Assembly: GCA_910580155.1 (NCBI GenBank)
Contig: CAJTWX010000032.1
Span: 2,376-16,869 of the forward strand
DNA: 14,494 nt
Source of the DNA: an uncultured Alphaproteobacteria bacterium
GTDB lineage: Bacteria > Pseudomonadota > Alphaproteobacteria > RF32 > CAG-239
Direction: 5' to 3'
The notes under the pieces are model-generated. The model was given only the letters and a program-made list of their open reading frames with translations, was not told the origin of the DNA and did not search any database. Numbering within the stretch: position 1 is the first letter of the stretch; every line of letters begins with the position of its first letter. The translations under genes and the position numbers were made by a program. Of the stretch, positions 1 to 7,661 are shown one piece after another.

Positions 1-17
1 ATTTTGCTATTTGAGCT

Positions 18-284
18 TTATCCGAAATAGTAAGCGGTCTTTTGTTTATGTTTGATATTTTTCTTTTTAGCTTTTTCAGCATTTACTTTTACCCATTGTT
101 CTTCAGCTTCATCATCTGAAGAAATTGCACTTTGCGGGCATTCTGAAATGCAAACGCCGCAATCAATGCAGGTATCAGGGTCTACTACATACTGTTCATC
201 ACAAACGTGAAAAGCTTCTACGGGGCAAACGCCGGCACAAGTTCCGCATTTGATGCACAAATCGCCATTTACAACTGAAGGCAT
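18..284 (-). CDS. 2[4Fe-4S] ferredoxin
   Basis: Small soluble electron carrier of the bacterial 2[4Fe-4S] (clostridial-type) ferredoxin family, 88 residues. Two canonical cluster motifs are visible. The first uses Cys10, Cys13, Cys16 and Cys20, followed by Pro. The second uses Cys39, Cys42, Cys45 and Cys49, followed by Pro. As in this fold, the last cysteine of each motif probably ligates the other cluster. An extra Cys28 lies between the motifs. From about residue 57 comes an acidic patch, then a lysine-rich tail of about 20 residues that is not needed for cluster binding. The start is supported by an AGGAG ribosome site (plus-strand 293-297) 8 bases upstream. The gene is divergent from gltX and looks monocistronic at its 5' side. 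The electron-transfer role is secure from the motifs, but the redox partner cannot be told from context. Confidence 0.93.
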   Translation of the reverse strand: MPSVVNGDLCIKCGTCAGVCPVEAFHVCDEQYVVDPDTCIDCGVCISECPQSAISSDDEAEEQWVKVNAEKAKKKNIKHKQKTAYYFG

Positions 285-322
285 ATTGTTATCTCCTAAA
301 ATAAAATTCGTTTTTCGTTTTG

Positions 323-351
323 TTTGTACAAGGAATGTATGTGAATTGCAA
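323..351 (-). promoter_or_regulatory. Candidate sigma-70 promoter for the ferredoxin gene
   Basis: Read on the minus strand, TTGCAA (plus 346-351) and TACAAA (plus 323-328) are separated by 17 bases. Each matches 4 of 6 consensus positions. This places a start site about 30-40 bases upstream of the ferredoxin start codon. It is a visual match only, in an AT-rich region where chance matches are common. Confidence 0.35.
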
Positions 352-426
352 GCAAAAAATTGTTAATATCAAATCGCAATAAATATTATCCGTGCAACAT
401 AGATTTTTTCAAAATAAATTTTTACG

Positions 427-454
427 TTGAAATTATAAAAAATCGCGGTATTAT
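427..454 (+). promoter_or_regulatory. Candidate sigma-70 promoter for gltX
   Basis: TTGAAA (427-432) and TATTAT (449-454) are separated by 16 bases, each matching 5 of 6 consensus positions. The predicted transcript would start near 461. That leaves a short leader before the GAGG ribosome site at 475-478, which is 9 bases ahead of the gltX ATG. The leader is too short to hold a T-box or other riboswitch. Confidence 0.45.
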
Positions 455-487
455 GGCGGTAATTTATGGATTTTGAGGTAAATAACA

Positions 488-1810
488 ATGACAAACATCA
501 AGGTCAGATTTGCACCAAGCCCGACAGGGTGGATGCACATCGGCAACACCAGAACGGCTTTATTTAACTATTTATGGACCCAAAAAATGGGCGGTAAATT
601 ACTTCTGCGCATTGATGACACAGACAAAGTGCGCTCCAAGAAAGAATATGAAGACGGAATCCGTGACGCGTTGACGTGGCTCGGTATCAGCTGGGATGAA
701 GAAGCGCGACAATCCGCCCGTTTTGAACGCTATGACGCTGTGGTGGCGGAGCTTAAAAAAGCCGGACGTATTTATGCGTGTTATGATACACCCGAAGAGC
801 TTGAGTTTAAGCGTAAACGCTTGCTGTCTAAAGGGTTGCCACCGATTTATGATCGGCAGGCGCTGAATTATACAGCAGAAGATATTGCCAAATTTGAAGC
901 TGAAGGACGTAAACCTCATTATCGCTTTAAGCTTATTGACGAAGAGATTATGTGGGACGATGTGGTGCGCGGCGTGTGCAAATATGACGCAAATAAGCTT
1001 TCTGACCCGATTATTATCCGCGAGGACGGAAGTTATTTGTATCACCTGCCCTCTGTAATTGATGATGTGGATTTTGAGATTACGCACATTGTGCGCGGCG
1101 AAGACCACGTGACGAACACGGCTGCGCAAATTCAGATGTTTAAGGCAATTGGAGGGAATGTGCCGACGTTTGCGCATTTGCCGCTTTTAACCGGCAAAGA
1201 AGGAAAACTCTCCAAACGATTAGGTAGCCTTGGTGTGCGCGAACTGCGTGAAGACGGAATTGAGGCGATGGCGATTTGCTCGTTTTTAGCCAAACTCGGA
1301 ACGTCTGAGGCAATTGAGCCGTTTTATTCGCTCGACTCCCTTGCGGCAACTTTGGACTTTAGCAAAATCGGACGGTCACAACCAAAGTTTGACGAAGAAG
1401 AGTTGAAGAAGTTTAATACAAAGCTGGTTCATAATATGCCCTACTCTGCGCTTACGGACACTTTTGGCGTGAGCGAAGTATTTTGGGATGACGTGAAAGG
1501 TAATTTGGAAACAGCAAAAGACGTGACATTGTGGGACAGTATTTGTAACAAAGAAATTATGCCCGTTATTGAAGATGCGGAATTTACAGCGCTGGCAGCA
1601 GATTTGCTTCCGAGAGGTGAATTTAATGCCGAAACGTTTAATGCGTGGATGAATGAGCTGAAAGCAAAAACCGGGCGTAAAGGCAAAGAGCTGTTCCACC
1701 CCATCCGGATGGCTTTGACCGCTGAGGCAAATGGTCCGGAGCTTAAAACACTTTTGCCGCTGATTGGCTATGATAAGGCATATAAAAGACTTAAAGGCGA
1801 AAAAGCGTAA
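488..1810 (+). CDS. gltX: Glutamyl-tRNA synthetase (glutamate--tRNA ligase)
   Basis: Class I aminoacyl-tRNA synthetase that attaches glutamate to tRNA in the cytoplasm, using ATP. The 440-residue protein opens with the family's substrate-binding segment, the HIGH motif appearing as HIGN at 17-20. The KMSKS motif appears as KLSKR at 240-244, a common GluRS variant. The GEDH segment at 204-207 and the flanking catalytic-domain blocks are intact. The zinc-ligand cysteine cluster seen in E. coli GluRS is absent; only Cys98 lies in that region. The protein is shorter than the roughly 470-residue canonical form and, from memory, resembles the short second GluRS paralogue found in many Alphaproteobacteria. 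In organisms with two GluRS, one may prefer tRNA-Gln for the GatCAB transamidation route; that specificity is not readable here. The gene appears monocistronic, with a terminator 5 bases after the stop. Confidence 0.96.
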   Translation: MTNIKVRFAPSPTGWMHIGNTRTALFNYLWTQKMGGKLLLRIDDTDKVRSKKEYEDGIRDALTWLGISWDEEARQSARFERYDAVVAELKKAGRIYACYDTPEELEFKRKRLLSKGLPPIYDRQALNYTAEDIAKFEAEGRKPHYRFKLIDEEIMWDDVVRGVCKYDANKLSDPIIIREDGSYLYHLPSVIDDVDFEITHIVRGEDHVTNTAAQIQMFKAIGGNVPTFAHLPLLTGKEGKLSKRLGSLGVRELREDGIEAMAICSFLAKLGTSEAIEPFYSLDSLAATLDFSKIGRSQPKFDEEELKKFNTKLVHNMPYSALTDTFGVSEVFWDDVKGNLETAKDVTLWDSICNKEIMPVIEDAEFTALAADLLPRGEFNAETFNAWMNELKAKTGRKGKELFHPIRMALTAEANGPELKTLLPLIGYDKAYKRLKGEKA

Positions 1811-1814
1811 GACT

Positions 1815-1839
1815 AAGCCCGCACTTGCGGGCTTTTTTT
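1815..1839 (+). terminator. Rho-independent terminator of gltX
   Basis: A perfect 8-bp GC-rich stem (1815-1822 with 1827-1834) and a 4-base ACTT loop run directly into seven T's (1833-1839). It sits immediately after the gltX stop. On the minus strand the hairpin follows the permease stop by 6 bases but lacks a clean T tract, so it may stop convergent transcription only weakly. Confidence 0.9.
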
Positions 1840-1844
1840 ATAGT

Positions 1845-3062
1845 TTATTGATACCTTAAAGCGTCTATCGGGTTTAAACGCATTGCTTTGAGTGCAGGCA
1901 TTAAGCCCGAAATGATGCCGACAACGACGGCAACGGTTACCGACACGATGACCGACCAGATAGAAATCGGCACCTCATACCCCATTACATAACCGCCGAT
2001 TTGTGAAAAGACGATACCGAAAACCATACCGATAAAACTGCCGATAAATGAGATTAAGATTGATTCGGTTAAAAATTGCGCCATTATCCAGCTGTTTGGC
2101 GCCCCTAAAGCTTTACGGGTGCCAATTTCACGCGTGCGCTCGGTTACAGACACCAGCATCATATTCATAATGCCGATACTTCCGACTATCAGCGAGATAG
2201 AGGCAATCGCTGCCAGAAGAGCAGAAAGAATAAAGCCGACAGAACGGACTTTTTCTACCATTTCAGTCATTAAGCGGACGGTAAAATCGTTTTTTACACC
2301 ATCTTTTAAGCGGTGTCTGGTACGGAGCATATATTCCACCCGTTTGGCAACGCTCTCCATTTTATCTTCCGAAACAGCCTTAACAAACGCTATGTTCACA
2401 AATTCGGGGCGGTCAGAACCTTCCAAACGCTGACGCAGTGTGGCGGAGGGCATTATAACGATATTGTCCTGATCATCTCCCATTAAGCCGTCGCCTTTGG
2501 CTTTAAGCGTACCGATAACCGTAAACGGTTTGCCTTTTAAGCGCAGGGTTTTGCCAACCGGATTTTGTAATCCGAACAGTTCGTCCACTATTGTCTGACC
2601 AATAACAACATAGGGTTTGGCGGCTTTGACATCTTTATCGGTAAACATTATGCCGTCTTCTATTTCCCAGTTATTGACGTTTAGAAAATCCGGATTTGTG
2701 CCGCGGACGCTCACGCCGTAGTTGCTAGAACCATAGACTGCTTGTGCGGCAGCTCCCATATTATATGAAGCTGTTTCAACATCTTTTAATGTTTTCAGGG
2801 CGGCTACATCGGCTATGGTTACACTTGGTTTACCACGGCCGCCGCGTACACCGCCACTGACCAATTCCGCTGGACCAATAAGAATTAAATTACTGCCCAT
2901 TGAGGCAAAGGTTTGCGTGATGCGGTTTTGCACAGCTTGTCCGGCTGATACCATCATCACTACCGCCGCCACACCAATCATTATGCCAAGCATCGTTAAA
3001 AACGTGCGCAATTTATAAGAGGCAATTGAAATCCACGCTTCTTTTAATATCGCTTTCAGCAT
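1845..3062 (-). CDS. MacB-like ABC transporter permease (FtsX/MacB fold)
   Basis: Inner-membrane subunit of a tripartite efflux pump, belonging to the MacB/FtsX type VII ABC transporters. These proteins act as mechanotransmitters, coupling ATP hydrolysis to movement of a large periplasmic domain. The 405-residue protein shows TM1 at about 21-42, a periplasmic MacB-PCD domain at about 43-275, and three C-terminal membrane segments at about 276-303, 331-356 and 366-388. The conserved cytoplasmic coupling segment follows TM2 (ERTREIGTRKALGA, 308-321), and the family-typical LNPIDALRYQ forms the C-terminus. The start codon lies inside the end of the ATPase gene, with a 7-base overlap and an AAGGA ribosome site 6 bases ahead. 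It is the last gene of the operon. The substrate (macrolide, peptide, siderophore or other) cannot be deduced. Confidence 0.93.
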   Translation of the reverse strand: MLKAILKEAWISIASYKLRTFLTMLGIMIGVAAVVMMVSAGQAVQNRITQTFASMGSNLILIGPAELVSGGVRGGRGKPSVTIADVAALKTLKDVETASYNMGAAAQAVYGSSNYGVSVRGTNPDFLNVNNWEIEDGIMFTDKDVKAAKPYVVIGQTIVDELFGLQNPVGKTLRLKGKPFTVIGTLKAKGDGLMGDDQDNIVIMPSATLRQRLEGSDRPEFVNIAFVKAVSEDKMESVAKRVEYMLRTRHRLKDGVKNDFTVRLMTEMVEKVRSVGFILSALLAAIASISLIVGSIGIMNMMLVSVTERTREIGTRKALGAPNSWIMAQFLTESILISFIGSFIGMVFGIVFSQIGGYVMGYEVPISIWSVIVSVTVAVVVGIISGLMPALKAMRLNPIDALRYQ

Positions 3063-3784
3063 TTGGTTTCCTTCTCTTTATTATATTCTTTACGCAAACC
3101 ATCATAAACCTTATGCCCATCGCTGATTTTTATCATTCGGGTTGCATAATCTGCAACATCGTCTTCGTGGGTTACCAACACAATTGTTATCCCCTGCCGA
3201 TTTAGCGCGGTAAACAGGTCCATAATTTCATCAGAGGTTTTACTATCCAGATTTCCGGTCGGCTCATCTGCAAAAATAATTGCCGGATTATTGATTAAAG
3301 CACGGGCAATAGCAACACGCTGCTGCATACCACCCGAGATTTGCGACGGCACGCGGTTTTGATAGCCACTCAAACCAACTTTTTTCAACATTTCCACGGC
3401 GCGTTTATACCGCTCTTTTTCGGGGGTATTTTGATATATTAAAGGAAGCGAGACATTATCGGCAATCGTGCGTTTCATCATCAGGTTAAAATTTTGAAAC
3501 ACAAAACCTATCATTTTACCGCGGATTTTGGCCAGCTCGTTGTCATCTTTATCGTCAAGATTATAGCCGTCCAGAATATATTTACCGGAAGTCGGCTTAT
3601 CCAAACAACCCAAGATGTTCATCAAGGTTGATTTGCCTGAACCGGACGGCCCCATTATGGCAACAAATTCGCCTGCAGTAATATTGAAATTTATATCTTT
3701 TAAGACTTCCTGACTGGTACCACCTTCCATATAGTAGGTTTTATAAACGCTTTTAACCTCTATGACTTTTTTGCTATCTGTCAT
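3056..3784 (-). CDS. MacB/LolD-type ABC transporter ATP-binding protein
   Basis: Cytoplasmic nucleotide-binding subunit that powers the adjacent MacB-like permease, 242 residues. All catalytic elements are present: Walker A GPSGSGKST (45-53), Q-loop Gln97, signature ISGGMQ (149-154, with Ile replacing the usual Leu), Walker B ending in Asp173-Glu174, the D-loop at 178-181, and switch His206. These place it in the MacB/LolD/FtsE branch. In E. coli MacB this domain is fused to the permease; here it is a separate protein. The gene starts within a TAATG junction shared with the macA-like stop and overlaps the permease start by 7 bases, so coupled translation is likely. LolD would be an alternative label, but the adaptor and TolC neighbours favour efflux over lipoprotein sorting. 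Confidence 0.94.
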   Translation of the reverse strand: MTDSKKVIEVKSVYKTYYMEGGTSQEVLKDINFNITAGEFVAIMGPSGSGKSTLMNILGCLDKPTSGKYILDGYNLDDKDDNELAKIRGKMIGFVFQNFNLMMKRTIADNVSLPLIYQNTPEKERYKRAVEMLKKVGLSGYQNRVPSQISGGMQQRVAIARALINNPAIIFADEPTGNLDSKTSDEIMDLFTALNRQGITIVLVTHEDDVADYATRMIKISDGHKVYDGLRKEYNKEKETKC

Positions 3785-4914
3785 TATCTGCGCCTCGGCT
3801 CATTTGCTTCAATGATGACTTTTTCGCCCATTGACAAGCCCTCTTTTACTTCAATATTTGTCATATCAGACAAGCCTTTAGTGATGATGCGGGGAACAAT
3901 TTTGCCTTTTTCAAACAAATAAACGACATCTTGATTTTCGGCAATATCTTTCACCTTTTTTACGTCCATCATTGCTTTAACCGCCGTGGAAGGTTTATAT
4001 TGCAAAGCCATAGCCGAAACCATCAATACATCATTTGCCTCTTCGGCTTTGATGATGACTGATGCTGTCATTCCGGGGAGGAGTTTGCGCGACGAATTGT
4101 CTATCTCAATAATGACTGTATACATTACAACGTTTGATTCTTCGGTCGGCGAGAGACGCACCTGGCGGATTTTACCGAAAAATTTATCATTCGGATAAGC
4201 ATCTACGGTAAAAGTGGCTGCCATATCAGGCTTGATGTAGCCGATGTCGGCCTCGGAAACGCTGGCCTCAATCTGCATTTTGGACAAGTCTTCGGCTACT
4301 TCAAACAAGGTCGGTGTCGAGAAACTTGCAGCAACGGTCTGCCCCTGCTCTATTTCTTTGGTAATGACCGTGCCGGATACCGGCGAGGTGATGGTTGCAT
4401 ATTCAAAGTTCTTTTTAGAGATGTTATAATCTGCTTTAGCGCTTAAAACATTTGCCGAAGTTTCTTTATAGGCAATTTCAGCATCTTCTAACGAAGCGGA
4501 TGACGTCAACTTATCCTGATAAAGTTTTTTAATACGTTCGTAGTTTAGTTTGGCTTTGCTTTCTTTAGCTTTGGCCAGTTCATAATTCGCTTCAGATTTT
4601 TCCATTTGTTCTTTTAAGGTTGATGAATCAAGCAATGCCAAAATCTGACCTTCTTTAACATCGTCATTATAATCTGCCAAGACTTTTTCAACTATGCCTG
4701 AAACCTGAGTTCCGACCGTGACAGTATTTATCGGATTGATTGTGCCAGTGGCGGTTACTTCGTAGGCAAGGTTTCCTTTGGTAACCTCTCCCATTTCAAA
4801 ATCTGCGGGGTTAAGCCCTTTGGAGCCTTTACTCCAAAATGCATATATCAGCCCGAGGACAATGATTATGGTTAGTAAAATAGATTTCTTTTTGAGATTT
4901 TTCTTTTTCGGCAT
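3784..4914 (-). CDS. MacA-like periplasmic adaptor (membrane fusion protein)
   Basis: Periplasmic adaptor that bridges the inner-membrane ABC transporter and the outer-membrane TolC-like channel, 376 residues. A lysine-rich N-terminus precedes a single membrane anchor at about 12-27. There is no lipobox cysteine, so the protein is anchored by the helix rather than by lipid. Next come the first half of the biotinyl-lipoyl-like domain (about 65-97), a helical hairpin (about 98-170) rich in Ala, Lys and Glu, the second lipoyl half (about 172-205, with the typical SPVSGTV), a beta-barrel domain (about 206-290) and a membrane-proximal domain to the C-terminus. This order is that of the HlyD/MacA family. 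The start overlaps the TolC-like stop by one base (TGATG), with GGGAG 6 bases upstream. A HlyD-type label is equally valid; MacA is preferred because of the MacB-like partners. Confidence 0.92.
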   Translation of the reverse strand: MPKKKNLKKKSILLTIIIVLGLIYAFWSKGSKGLNPADFEMGEVTKGNLAYEVTATGTINPINTVTVGTQVSGIVEKVLADYNDDVKEGQILALLDSSTLKEQMEKSEANYELAKAKESKAKLNYERIKKLYQDKLTSSASLEDAEIAYKETSANVLSAKADYNISKKNFEYATITSPVSGTVITKEIEQGQTVAASFSTPTLFEVAEDLSKMQIEASVSEADIGYIKPDMAATFTVDAYPNDKFFGKIRQVRLSPTEESNVVMYTVIIEIDNSSRKLLPGMTASVIIKAEEANDVLMVSAMALQYKPSTAVKAMMDVKKVKDIAENQDVVYLFEKGKIVPRIITKGLSDMTNIEVKEGLSMGEKVIIEANEPRRR

Positions 4915-6266
4915 CAGAATCTCCCGATTGAACGATATAGGGTTGCTTTGTTGATTAACACTGTATAAAAAGCATTAACCAGAGAATCGCGCGCATCGGC
5001 AAGCTGCGACTCTGCTGTTAAAAGGTTTATAATATCGGTTTGGCCGATTTCATAGGATTTGAATGCAACTTTTTCATTTTCTTCTGCACTTTTTAAGACT
5101 TTTTTGCTGACTTCATAAGATTTCAGAGCCGTTTGATAGTCGTGATATGCTCCCCAGACTTCATTTTTGATATTATTTCTGGTTTGTTCCAATGCATAAC
5201 GCTCCTGCTCACGTTTAAACTCGGCAGCAGAGATTTTATAGCTTGTATCAAAACCGGTAAACAATGGCAGACGATAATTAAGCCCGATGGAATTATCCCG
5301 ATTATATGACCGTTCTGGTTTCCAACTATTATTATAGCCGCTTTCGGCCGATAAAGAGATTGAGCCGAATCTGGTGGAACGCAGTTCTTGGAGTGAGGCA
5401 TTTGCCGCATTCACATTTGCCTCAGCGGCTTTTACCTCTGTGCGCTCTTTTGAAGCCTGTTCAATCATCTTATCCAAGGTGACTTTTTTATCAAGCGCTG
5501 TTAAGTCCCTATCTTTGGGTGGTTGTTTCAACTTAAAAGAAGTTTGTGGCGGCAGGTTTAAAATTGTTGCCAAATCGCCTTCATATTGTTTGACTGCATT
5601 TTCCATTTGGATAACTTTGAGTTTGGACTGTTCATAGCTTGTTTGGGTTTGCAGTTTGTCATTTAACGCCGCAAGCCCTACCTCATAGCGGCGGGAGGCT
5701 TCGGCATATGACTTTTTATACATCGCCTCGTTGGCTTTTGCGCTTTTTAAATCTTCCATTGCCCCTAATAATTTGAAATATGAGGTATGGATGGAGAGGA
5801 TTAAATCTTGCAAAGCGCTGTTATAGTTAAAGCCGGATGCAGCAAGATATGAACGAAACGTATCAATTCGGGAAGAACGGCCACCGAAATCATACAACAA
5901 TAATGACAAGCCGGCATTAATGTTATAGGGATTATCTTCGGTGTGGCTGTAACCTTGAGCATTTCGGGTGTTTTTATTTGCGCCGGCATTTAAAGTAATA
6001 TTCGGAAAATATTCGGATTTCGCAGAACCTAAATTTGCCTCGGCACTTTTTAAGCTCATATAATCAACATTTAAGCCGGGATTGTTGCATATTCCGATTT
6101 TTATCAAATCTATCAGCGAAACTTCTTCTTTGGCGGAAATATTTTTTTCAAGACACCCCTCTGGAACTTTCGCCTGATAAACATCAAACACATCCAGTGC
6201 ATTTGCAGTTACGGGGAGTTGCATTACCCCTAAAAGCAATGAAAAAAATATTTGGCGCGTCCTCAT
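4914..6266 (-). CDS. TolC-family outer-membrane efflux channel
   Basis: Outer-membrane factor expected to trimerise into a channel-tunnel forming the exit duct of the pump, 450 residues. It has a signal peptide (Arg-containing n-region, hydrophobic core at 6-20, Ala-Asn-Ala cleavage site at about 23/24). The mature protein shows the duplicated architecture of the OEP family: two halves, each with long heptad-like helices and short beta-strand segments. The matching strand motifs are SLLLYDFGG (121-129) and YRLPLFTGF (331-339). Helical hairpins fall at about 150-235 and 345-440. It is the first gene of the efflux operon, preceded by a weak AAAGGG site 8 bases ahead of the ATG. The gene order tolC-macA-ATPase-permease places all parts of the tripartite machine under one promoter. 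A general TolC serving several pumps is possible but less likely given the strict coupling. Confidence 0.93.
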   Translation of the reverse strand: MRTRQIFFSLLLGVMQLPVTANALDVFDVYQAKVPEGCLEKNISAKEEVSLIDLIKIGICNNPGLNVDYMSLKSAEANLGSAKSEYFPNITLNAGANKNTRNAQGYSHTEDNPYNINAGLSLLLYDFGGRSSRIDTFRSYLAASGFNYNSALQDLILSIHTSYFKLLGAMEDLKSAKANEAMYKKSYAEASRRYEVGLAALNDKLQTQTSYEQSKLKVIQMENAVKQYEGDLATILNLPPQTSFKLKQPPKDRDLTALDKKVTLDKMIEQASKERTEVKAAEANVNAANASLQELRSTRFGSISLSAESGYNNSWKPERSYNRDNSIGLNYRLPLFTGFDTSYKISAAEFKREQERYALEQTRNNIKNEVWGAYHDYQTALKSYEVSKKVLKSAEENEKVAFKSYEIGQTDIINLLTAESQLADARDSLVNAFYTVLINKATLYRSIGRF

Positions 6267-6298
6267 CGTTTTTACCCTTTACATATACATATTTCTTC

Positions 6299-6327
6299 GC
6301 TATAAAGTAGGGCATTATATTTAACAA
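6299..6327 (-). promoter_or_regulatory. Candidate promoter of the tolC-macAB-like operon
   Basis: Read on the minus strand, TTGTTA (plus 6322-6327) and TATAGC (plus 6299-6304) have a 17-base spacer, each matching 4 of 6 consensus positions. It lies in the 84-base divergent region shared with rsmB. A weaker plus-strand -10-like TATATT (6316-6321) for rsmB lies inside the same segment, so the two promoters may overlap. No clear regulator-binding palindrome was seen here. Confidence 0.35.
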
Positions 6328-6350
6328 ATCTTTAATTTAAAAGGGTTTTT

Positions 6351-7604
6351 ATGGCTGATAACAGAGCAGAATATGCAGAAATTTTAAAAAGTATTCTTAC
6401 TGACGGAATATCTCTTACCAATATCAAAAATACAATTGCAGACAAAGACCGTGGGTTTGCAAATATGCTTTTGATGACAACCCTGAGACAGCTGACTTTT
6501 ATCAAAACGGAAGTCTTGCCTAAATTTGTGAAAAAGAAAATCCCGCAAAAGCAAAACATTTTGGAATATCTGCTTTATTTGGGGGCTGCCGAGGTTTTAT
6601 TTATGAACACACCTGATTATGCGGTTATCAATTCATACGTTGAGGCGGCAAAGGTGAAGACTGACAAGTTTGGCGCAAACTTTGTCAATGCTGTTTTACG
6701 CAATATCCTTCGGCAAAAAGATACACTATTAACAGAGCGAAAAAGCGGCTATTTTAGTAAAAACTTTTTACAGATTTTAAAACAGGATTATACTGCAGCA
6801 GAAATTACTGAGATGGAACAGTTTGCTGCTGTTGAACCACCGCTTGATCTGACCTATAAACAAGGACATCTTCCGGAAATGGCGGACGGGAATATGCTGC
6901 CGACCGGAAGTTTCAGGCTGCCGGCAAACACGAAAGTTACGGAAATCAATGGGTTTCAAGAAGGGATATGGTGGGTACAAGATGCGGCTTCTGCCATTGC
7001 CGTTAAGTGCTTATCCGATTTGGTCGGCAAGCGTGTTTTAGACTTTTGCGCCGCCCCCGGAGGAAAGACTGCGCAGCTTTTGGACGCCGGAGCAGTCGTG
7101 ACTGCAGTTGATATTTCCAACACCAGGCTCAACCGTCTGAAAGAAAATATTGACAGGCTTAAGCTGGGTAAAAACCTGACAACGATTTGCGCCGATGCCC
7201 TGCACTTTACGGCTGATATTAAATTTGATATCATTTTGCTTGATGCACCCTGCTCTGCAACCGGAACATTTCGGCGGCATCCGGAAATTATGCACACTAA
7301 AACTATGGCTGATGTCAAAAAACAAGCGGCATTGCAACAGAAGATTTTGGAACACAGCATTTCATTGCTGGCAACCGGCGGCATAATCTTATATGCAACC
7401 TGCTCTTTGGCAAAGGCAGAAGGCGAGCGGCAGATGAATAACTTTTTAAAATCACACCCAGAGTTTGATATTTTGCCAATTAAAACGGCAGAAACAGAGC
7501 AAATGCAAACAAAAGAGGGATTTCTTCGTATTCTGCCGCAGGCATTTGATTATTTTTTCGGCATAGACGGCTTTTTTGTGGCAGTTTTAAAAAGAAAGAA
7601 TTAA
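6351..7604 (+). CDS. rsmB: 16S rRNA m5C967 methyltransferase RsmB
   Basis: Methylates carbon 5 of a 16S rRNA cytosine (C967 in E. coli numbering) using S-adenosylmethionine. The 417-residue protein has a NusB-like RNA-binding domain (about 1-130), a short linker, and a Rossmann methyltransferase domain (about 190-415). Visible motifs are the SAM-binding CAAPGGKT (233-240), motif IV DAPC with Cys301 (298-301), and motif VI TCS with the nucleophile Cys351 (350-352). The two-cysteine arrangement is diagnostic of the RsmB/NOL1/NSUN family, and the N-terminal NusB-like domain points to RsmB rather than RsmF. The length is close to that of the family. AAGGG lies 5 bases before the ATG. It is the first gene of a plus-strand run that continues into two uncharacterised genes 57 bases downstream. 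Confidence 0.94.
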   Translation: MADNRAEYAEILKSILTDGISLTNIKNTIADKDRGFANMLLMTTLRQLTFIKTEVLPKFVKKKIPQKQNILEYLLYLGAAEVLFMNTPDYAVINSYVEAAKVKTDKFGANFVNAVLRNILRQKDTLLTERKSGYFSKNFLQILKQDYTAAEITEMEQFAAVEPPLDLTYKQGHLPEMADGNMLPTGSFRLPANTKVTEINGFQEGIWWVQDAASAIAVKCLSDLVGKRVLDFCAAPGGKTAQLLDAGAVVTAVDISNTRLNRLKENIDRLKLGKNLTTICADALHFTADIKFDIILLDAPCSATGTFRRHPEIMHTKTMADVKKQAALQQKILEHSISLLATGGIILYATCSLAKAEGERQMNNFLKSHPEFDILPIKTAETEQMQTKEGFLRILPQAFDYFFGIDGFFVAVLKRKN

Positions 7605-7609
7605 CATCT

Positions 7610-7637
7610 TTGTGCTATAGTAGCATTTATAACACAA
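7610..7637. repeat. Imperfect inverted repeat between rsmB and the membrane-protein gene
   Basis: Arms TTGTGCTATA (7610-7619) and TATAACACAA (7628-7637) pair at 9 of 10 positions around an 8-base loop. It is AT-rich with no T tract after it, so it is unlikely to be an intrinsic terminator. It could be an operator, an mRNA-processing hairpin, or chance. Confidence 0.35.
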
Positions 7638-7661
7638 GGGGCTTTACGCAGCGGAGGTTTT

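Noticed and set aside
285..487. Riboswitch, T-box or small RNA in the ferredoxin-gltX gap
   Set aside because: The gap is AT-rich without a stable stem or terminator-like hairpin, and the likely promoters leave only short leaders.
599..1177. Long open frame (192 codons) antisense to gltX
   Set aside because: It lies wholly inside the strongly supported gltX, has no recognisable domain or ribosome site, and is explained by the codon pattern of the opposite strand.
3056..3784. Assignment of the ATPase as LolD (lipoprotein sorting)
   Set aside because: The sequence family overlaps, but the flanking genes encode a MacA-type adaptor and a TolC-type channel, and there is a single MacB-like permease rather than LolC/LolE.
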